Shown: positions 10,702 to 24,141 of the stretch, piece after piece
Layout: the number at the start of each line of letters is the position of its first letter
Numbering within the stretch: the stretch's first letter is position 1
Assembly: GCA_002633005.1 (NCBI GenBank)
Contig: NMRA01000028.1
Coordinates: forward strand, 399,989 to 463,988
Direction: 5' to 3'
Source of the DNA: Phoronis australis
Taxonomy: Eukaryota > Phoronida > Phoronidae
DNA: 64,000 nucleotides
Made by a program: the position numbers and the translations under genes
Notes under the pieces: generated by a model
Told to the model about the DNA's origin: nothing
What the model saw: only the letters and a program-made list of their open reading frames with translations
Databases searched by the model: none

Positions 10702-11666
10702 TAAAATATGCCTTTATTAATAGGTAGGCGCATTACCTATTGGGTGCAGTCTCTTTGCTTCCATTAAGTTTTAGCCTGTGTACAGTTGTTTGATATGTAA
10801 TTTCTACAACATAATTTTGTTACTTGGTTTTGTTGCATATTATAGTCATAATTGTGGATACGTAGGAGGCTAGTTCAGTATGACTCACTCTGTAGTAGAC
10901 AAGTATAGTCCAGTGTATGATGGCATGATTTGTTAAGAAGGTTCAGAATTATGGTAAAAATACTCCAGTTTGGGCCAAAATAACAGTAACTTTTCATGAG
11001 AATTCACTTCTTCATCTGGCATAGTTTGTGTGATGTATCTAATACCAAACAACATTTGGTAAAATTTTGAGCATCTCCAAGGATGTGGTAATCCTCTTAA
11101 AAACAGAAATATGGCAACTATAGCTATTGTTGTTGTGCCAAATTGAAGCACTTTTACCGTAGTCATATCAGATGGGTAATTGAGTGAAAGCCAAGTTTTC
11201 ATATCTTGCCATGGCCCAGCAATTTTGTGTCTGTGGATATATTTATGTTGTATAATTACCAATGAATCTGATGAGGCGCTGACAGGTTTTGTTCCATAAC
11301 CAGGTGGACCATCGAGAATGTATGTTAATGGGATAAAACCATGATTTTTAAAACAGGACACCTAAAAATTTTGAATGCCAGATCTGCTATGTAGCAATAT
11401 GTTATTTGATTTGACCAGTGGTGCGTGAAAGAGGTAACAAATGAGGCAACTATGATTCAGCCGCTGGAACACATGGTGTTTGTATTGTGTGACTTTCTCA
11501 TAGCCTCCTCAGACTTACTGTTTGAAGGTTTTTTGTTTTCATGAAAATCAACCAAAATATCTTTCACGGAAAGTAAATTACAACAAAGCGAAATAAAATT
11601 TCTTGAAAAGGTAGCCTTCTCCTTTCATTTTTGAAATATCGAACTCAGAAGTAGAAGGCCAAGGAC

Positions 11667-11753
11667 GAATTTGTCAGCCTAGGTATCGGTTTACAGAATT
11701 TGTCAGCCTAGGTATCGGTTTACAGAATTTGTCAGCCTAGGTATCGGTTTACA
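11667..11753. repeat. Three exact 29-bp tandem repeats
   Basis: Three consecutive copies (11667-11695, 11696-11724, 11725-11753) of a unit beginning GAATTTGTCAGCCTAGG and ending GGTTTACA. No difference between copies is visible. Confidence 0.95.
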
Positions 11754-14700
11754 GAATTCTCCATCTAATTGTACTATTTTGTGAGTTATCGCAACCTTGA
11801 ATACAACATTATGTGACTTAAACAGCCTGTTTACCTACTAGTAACTGAATATGTTCAGCTAGCTTATGCTTTTGGTCTGGACAGAGCTTCCTAAGCGAGA
11901 CCTCCCAGGTGGGACATAAGTTGAATCACATTTGGAGATATAGTTGTTCTTTTAAAGAGGCCTGAAATGTGATAACCGGTCTAAATTGCAATATTGAAAG
12001 TGGTTCTCTGCCCTTGAAACAGAATTTAGTTTCAAATTTCAGTGTCAACTGCTTGCTACTTGGTGGATTTTTCTCCCACAAGGCAAAGCGCATCTCCTTA
12101 TTTGGTATGGATGGCACGACATAGATGCAGCACATTTCCCTTATATGGAAAATGTGACCTTTGACCTCAAAGGAAATTTCCATGGGAAAATGAGTTACTC
12201 TGTACTAGAGGTTGCGAGTTGGTACTTTCATCAAGCATTGTTTAAAAGGTATTTTTTGACGAGTTTTCGCATTCCATGCCTCTTTAAGTAACCTCACATT
12301 ATGTTAATGCACCAAAAACTTTGATTTGCTGTGTTCAATTTCTATACATGCTATGTTCATAAATACTTAACAGTGACCTTTAGGTATAACTAAGTTTTGC
12401 TCTAAGTTGGCAAGTATTATTCATTTTTAGTTTCTTATTACCTCATTCTTTTTTTACGATTTGCACTGTATCCTGTTTGCATGGAAATAAACGGAAATAA
12501 ATCTGGTAAATGAGTCAAAGATGGCCTTTTTAGAGGACATCCCTTCTTGAGTTGGGGTTTGCGGTTACTAGAAAAGCCTAGGTATTTTATATGTGATGTC
12601 TCCCCTTCATTCATGGTGCTTGTAATGTTTTTCTGTGTTCAGGAGTAACTGTAACAAATTGTTTGGATTCAGGCGTCACCATTTAGATCTGTTGCTCTGT
12701 TTGATGTGACTTGTAGGTCTGGTTTTTATAGGAGCACCAGTATGATATAAACAGTTGTTTACTTTCCCCCTTTTGTATTGGTTTGTGACTGGTGTTCATT
12801 ATGTATCAGCTATAAGTCACTAAGGGTTCAAGGACTGTAGGTTGCACACGTTCATTAAAAAGTTACTGTACAGCATTGTTTGACCTTTAAGTATAAGTAA
12901 ACATACTTATCACTCTTTCATATTTGTAGTTTACGCCTAAGGGTGCTTTCGTTTCCTATGTGCCCTCCCTGTGAGGAGATTTTAGATCTCACTCAGGGCT
13001 TGGTTATTAAACCTGAACGTCAGGGTATGCTACTGATTCTTCACATGTAAAAGTGGTAGTAGGCCAGCGTTCTGTGGAAGGAAATAAATTTGATTTAGAT
13101 CACGTGCCGATATAAATTTGGTCTTGACTTGTTCCTTACTCAGATGAGAGGTCTTGCACAGACTGGAACTGACATTTCTGGTGTTATTTCTTGAATTCAT
13201 GCTATCTAATAAAATAAACAGCGGTTACTCAGATTTGAGGAGCCTGGTATATAGCAATAACGAATGGCCAGTCGTTTCCAAGACCAGAAACCATGCTTAT
13301 TTTGACAGGAACAATTTGAGGCCGGGTTTCCTAACGGTACATGTAAGTGGTCCTAATCATAAGTTGTTATAGTTATAGAAGACGAGATTATAGCACTTTT
13401 TAATATGCTTGAATGAACACATACACAACTAATTCCATAAACACACATCTATATTAAATCACTGAGGTGGCAGCCCATACGGGTTGGAACAGGATTCTTT
13501 CTTTTGTCTTGTACACAGTTCTTTTCTCACAAGCTCTGTGTCTTATAGTCAATTGATCACCGAATTATTTTTGTTCTAAATATAAAGGCCTAGGATGATT
13601 TTCCTTTTTCCTAAACTTCTGCGTGTGAAAAGGACGCTGCTCTTCATAAAGATGGGGATTTTTTTAATTCTACCTTTTATCGTGTTTTTCATGATTAACC
13701 GCTATAAACTTGCGTTGTAACGATGAAGCAAAGTAAACCACTTACGGCAAAAATTTGGTCTCGTGTTCTTCCTCAGGTGAGAAATATGTTTGGTCTTGCA
13801 AAGAAATGATACTGGCAGGAACTGTTTGAGACCAATTTCATAATTGTAAGTTGTGTAAATCACAAAACTGATTTTCATGACAAATGGCTAGTTACAGCCC
13901 GGCGCCCTAAACAATGAGCTCCATAGGAACCGGTACGTCGGCTGCCGGACCAATATTTTCCACAAACTACACAAAAAACATTTTGAGATCCGCCTGTAGA
14001 ATGCTACTGCACCAAATGAGACTCAAAATTTTCTGGGAGAAGCCGCTCCCTCTCGGTACAATGATATAGATACAGTATTCCGGCAGCCGGATCATTCGAT
14101 GTTAGTTGTCGGATATGATTCCCTGCACAGATTTATTAATCTCCTTTGGATTCAACAGAAGACACGCCGCACGATCGATGAGTAGATGCATAAATTTGAC
14201 AGTGACGTGTCAATAAGGAGCTAGTGGGCACCTACGCGGGGGGAAGTGCGTGAGGAGGTCTGGGGGGCGCGGATCTCTTTCAAGTAATTTGAGACACTTG
14301 GAACGTGCAGCAATCCCAAGGCTACATCCTTAATTAAACTATCTATGCTTACACAGACTCCGCGGTACCTACTCTCGGTCGGTCGAAAAGGTCTATCCAG
14401 TTGTGACCAGTGTCTAGTAGTGCATGTTCAGGTCATGCAGCCAACTTGTGGGAACTCGGGGAACGAGTAGGCTACTGCGACAATATTGTTTGCGACAGTT
14501 ACTTCCATCGCTTAACAAAGCATAATAATGTGGCCAGTCATACTCAGGTAGATTGGCTAACTAAACCTTAAGTCCTCCAAGATAAAACAACCCGTTTTAA
14601 TTTTAATAGGCCTACTTGGCCAAAATACACCAGAGCTCGGGGGTTAAATTTTTGTAGTCGGAATCGAACTCGTAATTCTTATTTCTTTCTTTTCACACAC

Positions 14701-14821
14701 TACACTCGAACTCTGAGTAGTCCGAAGTGGTTCTCATTCATTCCCTAGCAATCAAGCATTAGAGTGACCGCCGGGGAGACCGAGCTGCAGAGGAGTAGGG
14801 GCACTTTTTGTGCAATGCTCG

Positions 14822-14912
14822 ACTGTCTGCCAGTGAATCCAGGATTCGAACCCCGGTCTCCCCCGCCAAACAGGAGTCCGGAGCTCAAACTAGTGAGCCA
14901 ATGACGAGTCGT
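14822..14912 (-). repeat. Degenerate tRNA-derived SINE-like segment
   Basis: On the - strand an A-box-like TGGCTCACTAGTTTGAG (about 14884-14900) is followed at tRNA-like spacing by a B box GGTTCGAATCC (about 14842-14853). The T stem is imperfect and no 7-bp acceptor stem forms, so it is not a functional tRNA. A pol III-derived repeat is more likely. Other B-box-like words lie near 14665 and 15045. Confidence 0.4.
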
Positions 14913-15689
14913 TGAGACTTTGACCTTCTCGTACTTTTCAATCGTGAATTTGAGATAACAATCTACAGGTGCCCTGGTACACTGTGGGTTTACATGGGTA
15001 ATCAATCCTAACTTGCACTTGATGACCCAGCATTAACGCTGGAAGTTCGAGTCTAACTGGAAATTTTGAAGAGCACGCGCTAACTCGGTGAAGTATCCTA
15101 TAACAAAGGTGGGCATTTTACCGAGAAAACACATGAATGTTGAAAGGCAAGTACAAGCACCCGGAACATAGGCATGTATTATCATTTGTCATACAACATC
15201 ACTGCTTAGGTTATGCATCCTCAACTGAGATCACAGGCAAATTAATAATGTTTGGGTGATTTCACCGCCTTCGTACTGCTAGTGGGATCCCGGCTGAGAT
15301 CCTCATAACACTGAACTCTGTGGATTTCCCGTTCGTGTGCATTTTGTCTCGTATAGGTGGCGCTAAATAAAGACCTTGCAGAACTCTAAATAGGTCCCAT
15401 TGACCTATTTAGTGAGACGTTGACGCCATTTCTAAGTAGGTCGTGACATCATCGTAATCTTTTAAATGAGGCCAAAAAGAAAGCAGTTCCGGAAACGTGT
15501 ATGCAGATTTATACGCCTTAAGGTCGAAATGTGGAACAAAAATTGTTGCGCATAATATTCTCATTTGTGAATTATAATTTATAGGCAAAGCACATAATTG
15601 AAAAAATGCATTAAAATGGCTTGAACAGTTCTTTATTCTTAAAATTATGATAATTATTTTAGCGCAGGCATCGAAACTACGTGAGTACT

Positions 15690-16002
15690 ACGTCTGTCCG
15701 CCATTGTATTGTTCAGTCGTCGGCTATGTAAGCGTAGTACATTTCAGAAATTACTGATATTTGGTTGTAAAGCTGCCGAAACAATCCTGGTTTCATATCG
15801 GATATCTTCGACAAAAGATTCAAGAATCATTTGACGTGTTTTTTTAGCTTCCATGTTGTGTTGTTCGTCTGTACACGGAATTATTACTAAACGACTTGTG
15901 TGACATTCTCGACTCGATTTTGCCGGTGACTGAAGGAAGACCGCAAAGACGTGAACAGACGAGGGATATTGACTTTATTATTTTTTCTTGATGGTGTTTT
16001 CG
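15690..16002 (+). promoter_or_regulatory. Candidate TBL1XR1 promoter and non-coding first exon
   Basis: A CpG-richer stretch with a YY1-like CCGCCATTGT near 15699-15708, followed by sequence ending at a strong donor, CG|GTAAGT, at 16002/16003. The first coding exon of TBL1XR1 begins with 56 non-coding bases after an acceptor at 25079, so an upstream untranslated exon must exist. This is the best candidate I can see, but the link is inference. Confidence 0.3.
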
Positions 16003-19000
16003 GTAAGTCTGTGTTATTTGGCCGGATTTCATTGTTCGAAAATAAATTGAGGTATTAAAATTGCAATTTTGGCCTTGCAATCGGTGAATCGCGGCCAATA
16101 ACGGGACAGTGACAGTAATACTAGTAATAGTGACGTCGCAAGAAAAACTACTACTGTGCCGAGTCGAGTATGCTGTCAATACGATTTATGTATGCGAATC
16201 CACTCTCGTTTCATAATGTCGTGATTTGATTTGACTTGCCCTGGTATTCTGAATGCCTCTCTGATAGTGTAGTTATCACTTGCACAATTATGTATCAAGT
16301 CGGTCCATATTGTTCATAAAATTAAAAACTGCCTTGACTTGTTATTCTGTGCTTTTTTGTAGATGTATTTCAATTTGGCTGTGGCTAACGTTTGTTAAAC
16401 TTGAGTGTGCATTTATCCTTCATGTTTGTTCCATTTTAACTTCTTATTCCAGTCATCTTATTTCTGCCTCATGTAGACTTCCAATCCTAAAGTTTGTTTT
16501 TACAGCAACAAGTTTCATTTCAGGTCCTTAATGGAAATTGTGTCTGGACAAGCCAATATTTAAACAAGATTTTTTACCATCACTACCAAACTTCTATGTT
16601 TTGTTGAATGCAATTTGAATCTGGCATTATTTGGATATTTCATAGTTTTTTGTAATAACTTTATGTCCATCTCGTTATTTAAGGCAGGTTTGTATATGAT
16701 AACGAAAATAAGACAGTTCTACAAAGTTTCCATGTACAGTATTTGAGAAAAAGTTTTTTTGGAATGTTTAAGCTGTCTGCCATCCAGGCTGCTGCCACCT
16801 ACTGTTCATGTGCTAGTTGCTACTGAGTCATTTTACAAACTGTTGTGTTGAAGTTTTTGTAATTTTGTGTTAAGTGTATGATTACCATAATTAGACAGTG
16901 AGCAGTTAGATTATTTGCACTCCATTATTCAAAAAACAGCCTTGATGTGATATTCTTACTAATTTTATGTCATTTCTGTCATGGGAGACAACTCTCGCTT
17001 GTTACATGTTTGCCTGATCAATTCACAATCCTAGCTTATCCATTATGGTCTTTTCAGAATGCATATTAAACAGCCCTGTTGCCTCTGAATGTTGGTTTCT
17101 ATTGAGTATCACTACCTACTGTTCTCCCACACTATGAATAAGAATACCTAACCTGGTCAATACTTAGAGGAGTATTGTCACTCATGCATAGACTGGTGTG
17201 TGTGTGTTTCAGTCAGCCATTGTTCAGTCAAACATACTTTGCTGTTCAAAGAAAGCTCAGCCAGTGAGATGTGAATGAGCTATTAATAGACATGTGACTC
17301 ACTCAAGCAGTTCCCAGTGCTGTGTGTGCAGGGTCATTACACTAATCACTCTTGATAGATCAGTTGCCTTGGAGACCTAATAATTATTTGCTGTTGTTTT
17401 ATCAGTGCCTGTCAATGTCAAGTTAAAGCTGCAGTTCACCCTGTTTAGCTAGCTAAAAAGCAGAATATCTTATTAGGCCTTTTACTCTCGTGAAATAGGT
17501 CTCATAATGTTCCTTACTGTATTAGAATGCTATTTCCTTTAGCAACAAGAACATTAAAAACCATCATCAACTCAAGAAAATAGATTTAACAGTGTTGGCC
17601 AACCCTAGAGTTGTGATTTCAAAAATGTTGTATGTTGCATTACTTGTGACTTGAGTTGGAAACAATTCCAAGATCAGATGAGCATGGTGGTGTTTTAAAC
17701 TTCAAACCTCTTATGTTGAGAGTTTGTTGAAGTTATACCCGTAATGGAATTTCTAACTTAGGAAATGTGGGAAGTTCATCTATACCTTAACTGTTCAAAT
17801 GTGTCAATTGAAACTTTAATTTTTGATTTGCGTACACTTAAAAATGCTAGTCTCTTCAGATCTTTTAGTATCTTGGTGCTGAAAGTTTATCTAATTCAGG
17901 GCTCGTCACTTAGCATAGCCTCGACTCCCCAAATGCGACCTGGTGAAATTCCCAGGTCATCAAATTGGAAGTGAGGTCACCAGAAAAGGAAACCATGGAA
18001 TCAAATGTGGGGTGCAAGAGATCTACAGAAATGTGCATAGTTGGCACCATGGGTAATGAAAAGTGGGAATATGTGATTTGAAGAACTGGGCAAATGTTCA
18101 CTAAGACATACCAGATCTGTCGGAGAGCTGTTTTTATTCAAATGGAAAATTAGGAGTGCACTGTGGTCAGTAACACCCAATTAGTCCCCCCTTGAAAAGC
18201 AGACGATCAAAATGCATGGCTTGTTCCGGTTTTTGCCGATCAAAGTCAGACAACGTCTGTTTGGTTCTGTTAATATTTTGACTGCATGCTCAGATTTGTG
18301 TGGGACGGTGATTTTTACCAGGTCGCAAATCGTCAAATCAAGCCTTGTAATTGGTGGTGTTGAAAATAGTCATTGTGTGTTTTTCATACTTTGATTTATC
18401 TGAGCAATCCTAATATGGTTGTACAGTGCTGAATATAAACTCATGACTCTTCCGTACTGATAATGTGCTGAGCCATAGTTGTACTTTTGGAAAATCCCAA
18501 TGTAATCCTGTGTCTTCAGCACCATTCAGGTCCAGCTGAGGCCAGCCCTAATGTCTGCCCCTGTCTGAACACACTCTCTATTCAGGCCAGCTTATTACAT
18601 AATAAATTTCTTCATTTGACCCCATGACCCTGTTTGATGTGAGACAAACTGGCAAACTTGTTGTGCTGTTGCTAGTATTACACAATGCACCAGTCTTCCT
18701 ATTCACAGAGCTACTGCAACAGAATGACTGACTGACAGAGTTTCTGCTGTTTTTTCTGGATCTGTGTTGATCTGTAAGCTAATTGGGACATGTTATTGTT
18801 AAAACAATTTTATTCTCTATGGTTTCTTAATCAACTGTAACTTACCAAATATTGCAACTCCCTATGTGCATTCTTGTTAAATCAGTTATCTCCCCTGTTT
18901 CGTGGTAATTATGTCCCTTGTTTCTTGGTAATTATCTCCCATGGACCTTGTCCTTTTGCCATATGTTTATCATTCAGTTTGCCCTGACATTTGATCCTGT

Positions 19001-20492
19001 ACAAACAGCTCTGAGCAGCCTGCTCAACTAGGTCAAAAACAACCTATTTAGGTTACAACCAGGTTTTTGACAGCTGTTTCAAAAGGTTAAGCGCATTGTG
19101 AAGAGGGCTGAAACTTCGTATGATACTTAATACCTTGGTTTACACATAACGAGACTGGAATTTTTCTGTTTTTTTCCTGCAATTGCAAGATTGTGCATCA
19201 ATATTAGCGATCACAGTGATAATAAATGGAACACATTAGTGTTCAGTATTCATACTAATCGGTGGAAACTGAAAGAGTCTTGTGTAATTTTCTCACTAAT
19301 CACAAATCCCTCTTTACCTCAACAGCACTTCACAAGGCTGAGCACTGGTATTCAAGTACCACTACTTATCAGTGGTAAGAAAATACCAGTAACACCAATA
19401 GCAAAAGCTCTGGTTTGTTCAAAGAATCCAAGGCAAATTCAGGTACATGAAGTAAGTTGAGCATGTACTGTGTAGGACTGGGTTAATGCCCGCCCATCCC
19501 CAGTTTGTACAAACAACATCTCTGTTTAAATACTTGTGTTTACGTGAACGCAAAGTGTCTCATCTGGGTTTTAGTTCCCAAAAATACACAGCTTGGTTAC
19601 GTTGGAGTAGCAATAAGTTAGTTCAGTGGAATCGTATCACACTCTCCTGCTCTTGATTGAAGGAGACATAATTTTTTGGGCTAAAGCACATTTTAAAATT
19701 GTACTCAATGAGCTAAATAATTTATCTTGTTTGATCACTCTCGTGTGCAAAATTGTGATAGCATTCACATGAGCAGCGTGTAGTCCCGCGTTAAGATACG
19801 CTGCGTAAAAATCATGGTTACAATAATGACTTCACTGCATTCTAGACACTTGGCTTAACTGATAACCCCTCATATTTGTATTCTCCCAATTCAAGCGTTC
19901 TGGCTGGTAAGCCAGATAGTATGGTGCATTTCAATAGTTCAAATTGGCTTCATAACTGGTATTCAGCCTGTTTTGAGAACGTTGGTGTTGCTAGTTAGTG
20001 CACCAGGTTTGTCTTAAAACACGAGTTTACCCAATTAGGTAAAAAGCAAGCTATACACTCTTCACGCATGGTTACAAAGTTAACTCTCATATGGTAAAAT
20101 AGCGTTAAAATGTTGTATCGAGTAGAAAACATCATTATTGGGTCGTATCGATAAATCTTGTCTTAGTGATTTCCGTCAACTCTTAACAAATTCGAGGAAT
20201 TAAAATCAAGCTTGAGAAGGGGAAATGAGTCGTGAACCTTGCACAGGTTTCAATCATCTTCAAACAACAGTCATTTATTGAGAAAAAGATAATAGTCACT
20301 TACAGGGGTTCTGCATTTTGACATTTTTTTCCATCAAAAACTCGTTGTAAAATCCAGGACCTTTGTAGTTTACTATTGGCCGAGAAAAGAGCCACCCACC
20401 TGAAACCAGGTTTGTTTAGTCAGTGACCTAAAAAGCAAGTCATGCTAAAATGAGTCGTGCAAGTAATTTCTTAGTTGGATTTATTACCATGA

Positions 20493-20935
20493 ACGTCAAG
20501 GTATCTAAACTTCACGGTCAACGGACTCATAAACACAGGCATGGACACATGAACACGATTCACGGACCTGCAAACACCGTCCACTGACTCACTAACACGG
20601 GAATGGACTCTCAAAACACGATCCACGCACCCAAATACACTGGACACGGACTCATCATATTCACGAGGAAACATGGTTAACGGACTGCCAAACACGGGTC
20701 ACGGACTCCTCGGCTTCCTGGGTCAGTTGACATCTCCATTTTGTCCGTAAACGGTGTTTGGCGGTCCGTTATCTGTGGTAATATGAGTCCGTGTCCCATT
20801 TATTTGGTGCGTGGATCGTGTTTTGTGAGTCCGTTCCTGTGTTTGTGAGTCAGTGGACGGTGTTTACAGGTCTGTGAGTCATGTTCATGCGTGTTTACGA
20901 GTCCCTTGATGGTGTAGCTTAGGTACCTTGAACGT
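20493..20935. mobile_element. Foldback element built of about 21-bp subrepeats
   Basis: The left arm (20493 to about 20715) and right arm (about 20740-20935) are imperfect reverse complements. Each arm consists of short units with the theme GGACTC..AAACACG at about 20-22 bp spacing (rightwards GTGTTT..GAGTCCG). Ends are ACGTCAAGGTA and its complement TACCTTGAACGT. No transposase is present and no target-site duplication is visible. A piece of the same terminus occurs alone at 34247-34282. Confidence 0.7.
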
Positions 20936-23713
20936 AGGCTGTAGACGGATACCCTTTTTGTATACCCATGTGTGGGTGCATTATGAGGTTATCCCCACCC
21001 GTCTGGCATCTGCTCTTGGATTTCCAAAACCCCTTGATAGATGTTCATAAAAAATTTCCAGACTTCTTCCTGTTACGGAGCGGAGGGCATGAGCACGGTA
21101 TCGGACTGATCCAACTACTGGTGGTAATTTCAGATTTTTTTACATTTGTGTCTTTATCTTCGTTCTTTGATGGATTTTCATAAGCTTTGGCAAATAGGTA
21201 TAGATCTGTTAAGAAGGGGATGCTGTCATCTCAATTCCGAAAGGATTCAACTTATTCTGTGCTATCTAGTTCCCATATTTACTTTTTTTGACGTCCGTCT
21301 CTCTATCGGCCAAACTACCCTTTAGGATGGTTATGAAAATTGTACAGATGTTTCTACAGGGAAGTGGATGGCTGGCTTTTGACTCTGACTACTGTGGCCC
21401 TTCCTAGTGGCATTTTTATTTTTTGTATAATCTGCAGCTGTACCTCATGAACTGCTGACAAGAACTTCGTTAATTTTGGCAAGTGTTTTCTTATAAAAGC
21501 GGCAACAGATGGCGACGTCTTTTTGATGGATCCGACCTACATTGTGCAAAGTTCCTTGGCGGATGTTAGTGAAATGTGACACTAGGCTTCAAAGAAATGA
21601 TGTCACCTTCCTATTTGCGGCCTGACATTTTATGCTCCACCTAGTGGTCACTTTTGTTACTTTTTAAACTTGTTTCTTGGATTAATTGCTCTAAAGATCG
21701 TTACGAAAATTGGCATATGTGTTTCTAATTGGAAGCACAGCTTATAATTATTTTCAGATGCCTCTGCCAACTGTGGCATCCCCTAATGGCAGTTTTGATT
21801 TTTTCGGTGAAAGATGGCAGATGTGTTCCTATTGAGTGGAGGATTTCTGGCTTGGTTTGCGTCCGTTAGCAGCTATTTTTATGTTTACGAGCATTGTTCC
21901 TTTTTGTGGAAATGCTTAAAATAACAAATATTTCTTACATCAGCGCTGTGTGCAATGCACTCTGTGGGTAGATGTCAATGCGCTGCATTGCTCTTGTTGA
22001 AATGAGCAGCAAGCAGTGCCACAGCTCAGTTTATGTTTTTAATCATAACTTTGTAGTTGTGACGTGTACAGGCATGTGTTGTGTGTACAAAAATGTACAA
22101 AAAGTTTCTGTATTGTGTATACTCTAGCAACCATATGTTGACTATAGTCCCGTTTAGACATCAACTTTTGATCCAATTGAAACTGACACAGAACAACTTG
22201 ATCGGTGTCAAGTGGCCGTTTACACACACAATTTTATTAGCTGTGGCAAGACGGAAGTTGTATGCTGGAGAGTGGAATGCACATGCGTAGGTTTTCAAAC
22301 AGCGGTAGTTGCAGAGATAGAGCCCGTATGTAGGTCATTGCATAAGCACAGTAGAGATGATCCTTTCCGCCTTGCCCCAGTTTAGCGTTTAGACATATAA
22401 TTGACACGGGGCAAGGTGTTCGAGCGCAAAATGCCCCACCTCACGAACGGATGTCAATTTGCTCCGTGTCAGTCCCGTTTACATACTGGAGCACCTCGTT
22501 CCATGTCAGCTGATCTGTGTCAACTTTTGAACTACATATCGTAATAGGATACTCACGGTGTACATGGGGCATGAGGTCTAGAATTTTTAATGGGTAAACT
22601 TGAAAAAACAGTTTGAGTACTGAGTCCTATTTGCACCAATGTGTCTAATGCTTCTTGTATGTGAGTTGTGTTTTTTGGTCCATGACTCGTGGCATAAGTG
22701 TGAATTGAAACCTGTTCCAGCTACAAGGTTCGTAGTTTTAGGTATGTAGTACTTGTTTAGGGGTGCCTAAAGCCCTTCAACATTTTGTGGACTCCTTTCA
22801 TTCTCCAAATTTCTAAAGCGTCTTTCGTAGGGTTGTTTTCTTTGATTAGAATTGCTGTCTGTCAGGCAAGGGTAAAATTGTTTAGTGACAGTTCTATAGG
22901 GTACAAACTATGCTAGCAACAAAGTAAGCATAAGTTACCTGTTGAGAAAATTGGCAAAATGAAACTTCCACTGTAATGTGTGGCAAACAAAGAAATAGGG
23001 ATCTGAAATGGTGAGCTTAATCTGTTTGTTTTGGCAGGTTAACACCACCATGTTGTCAATGAAACATTAGTGTTGTACCATCTGAGCATGCCTGCAAACA
23101 CTTTGTTGTGGGAAAAACAAAATTGTACATGTCATAACCTCATTTATCTATGGATATACCGGACTTGAAGCTTGACATCATTCAACTATGGGGGTTCAGC
23201 CTATGCCATTGGATAGCTTCGTTCCTTCCTAATTACAAAAACACTGACTCAGGGCCCTGGGTATTAGACCAGACATTGTTTTGAGTTTCTGTAAACCAGA
23301 CCAGCCCTGCATACTTTGGCACCAACTCTGAGAGGCAGCTAATCCTACATGTAGGTTGACACCTTATCCTTCACATGAACTGAAGAGTTCACTTAAGTTC
23401 ATCGAATTGGAGGGATATAATTTCGTCAGAATAAAGTTAAAACTGATTTATCTGAAGGACCAGATCGTTAGAACTACACATTTTGTCTGCGTTTCCCCAG
23501 TGTTTCGAAGTGTGGAGCGGGGTGGTGAATGGTCTCAGTGGAATACAAAGCCCAATGCAGCATGCAGGTTCGGGAATGTGGGATCCCTGTGCTTTTAAGG
23601 GATCGTGGTGGTGAATAGTTGTAGCGGATGCAGGGCCCACTGCCCCAATGAAGAGTTTTGTATCATTCTGACATGCTTCAATGACCAATTAAGGTGCTTT
23701 AGAAAGCGGATAC

Positions 23714-24141
23714 GCCTGGACATAGACATAGACAGTGACCACCGTCTCTAGCTCGCCCCAGTAGATACGGAAAGATTTTTGGCGAATTATGCCTCACTGA
23801 TTAAAACATCAAAGTTATTAGAATCTTTTGTGCGTAGAGGGGCACATTAGGAGGTCGTGGATGTCTTTAATTCCTTCCAACTCAAACAAATACTCCCATA
23901 ATCAAACCTTTTCAAGCAGTGCTGCATTTTTAAAACTGCCGGGCGTAGTAAAAAGAATATTTGTTTGAGTTGGAGGGAAATAAAGATATCGACTGCCTCC
24001 TAAGGTGTCCCTCTATGCACAAAAGGTACTTATAAAAATGTGACTTCAGTATGAGGCATGATTTGCCGAAAAACTTCTGGTGTATGCTTCATGATGTCTA
24101 CTGTGGCCATCTAGAGATGGTGTTCACTGTCTAGCCTGGAC
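23714..24141. mobile_element. Foldback MITE with 8-bp target-site duplication
   Basis: The inverted terminus TAGACAGTG (23729-23737) and its complement CACTGTCTA (24125-24133) bound arms that stay complementary for most of their length; for example the segment starting about 23828 (TTTTGTGCGTAGAGG) matches the complement of the one ending about 24025. GCCTGGAC occurs directly outside on the right (24134-24141) and at 23714-23721 on the left, with a 7-base spacer ATAGACA that looks like a duplicated terminus. Eight-base duplications are the hAT superfamily signature. Non-autonomous. Confidence 0.65.

Larger units (their letters stand above)
10702..15640. other. Intergenic region between the TNIK-family gene and TBL1XR1
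   Basis: No gene is recognisable. It holds a 29-bp triplicate (11667-11753), a tRNA-like SINE remnant (14822-14912), and a GC-richer block near 13890-14560 in which an 11-base motif CCGGCAGCCGG at about 14082 faces its complement near 13938. The longest frame (10933-11361, - strand, 142 codons) resembles nothing I know. Confidence 0.5.

Noticed and set aside
10933-11361. 142-codon - strand open frame downstream of the TNIK-family gene
   Set aside because: No family motif, no splice context and no similarity I recognise; frames this long occur by chance in AT-rich 64-kb DNA.
14822-14912. Functional tRNA gene
   Set aside because: A and B boxes are present, but the T stem is imperfect and no acceptor stem forms; kept as a SINE-like remnant.
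22147-22560. Single MITE bounded by CCCGTTTA(G)ACAT words
   Set aside because: The words are direct rather than inverted at the apparent ends and I could not define boundaries; left as MITE-like sequence.
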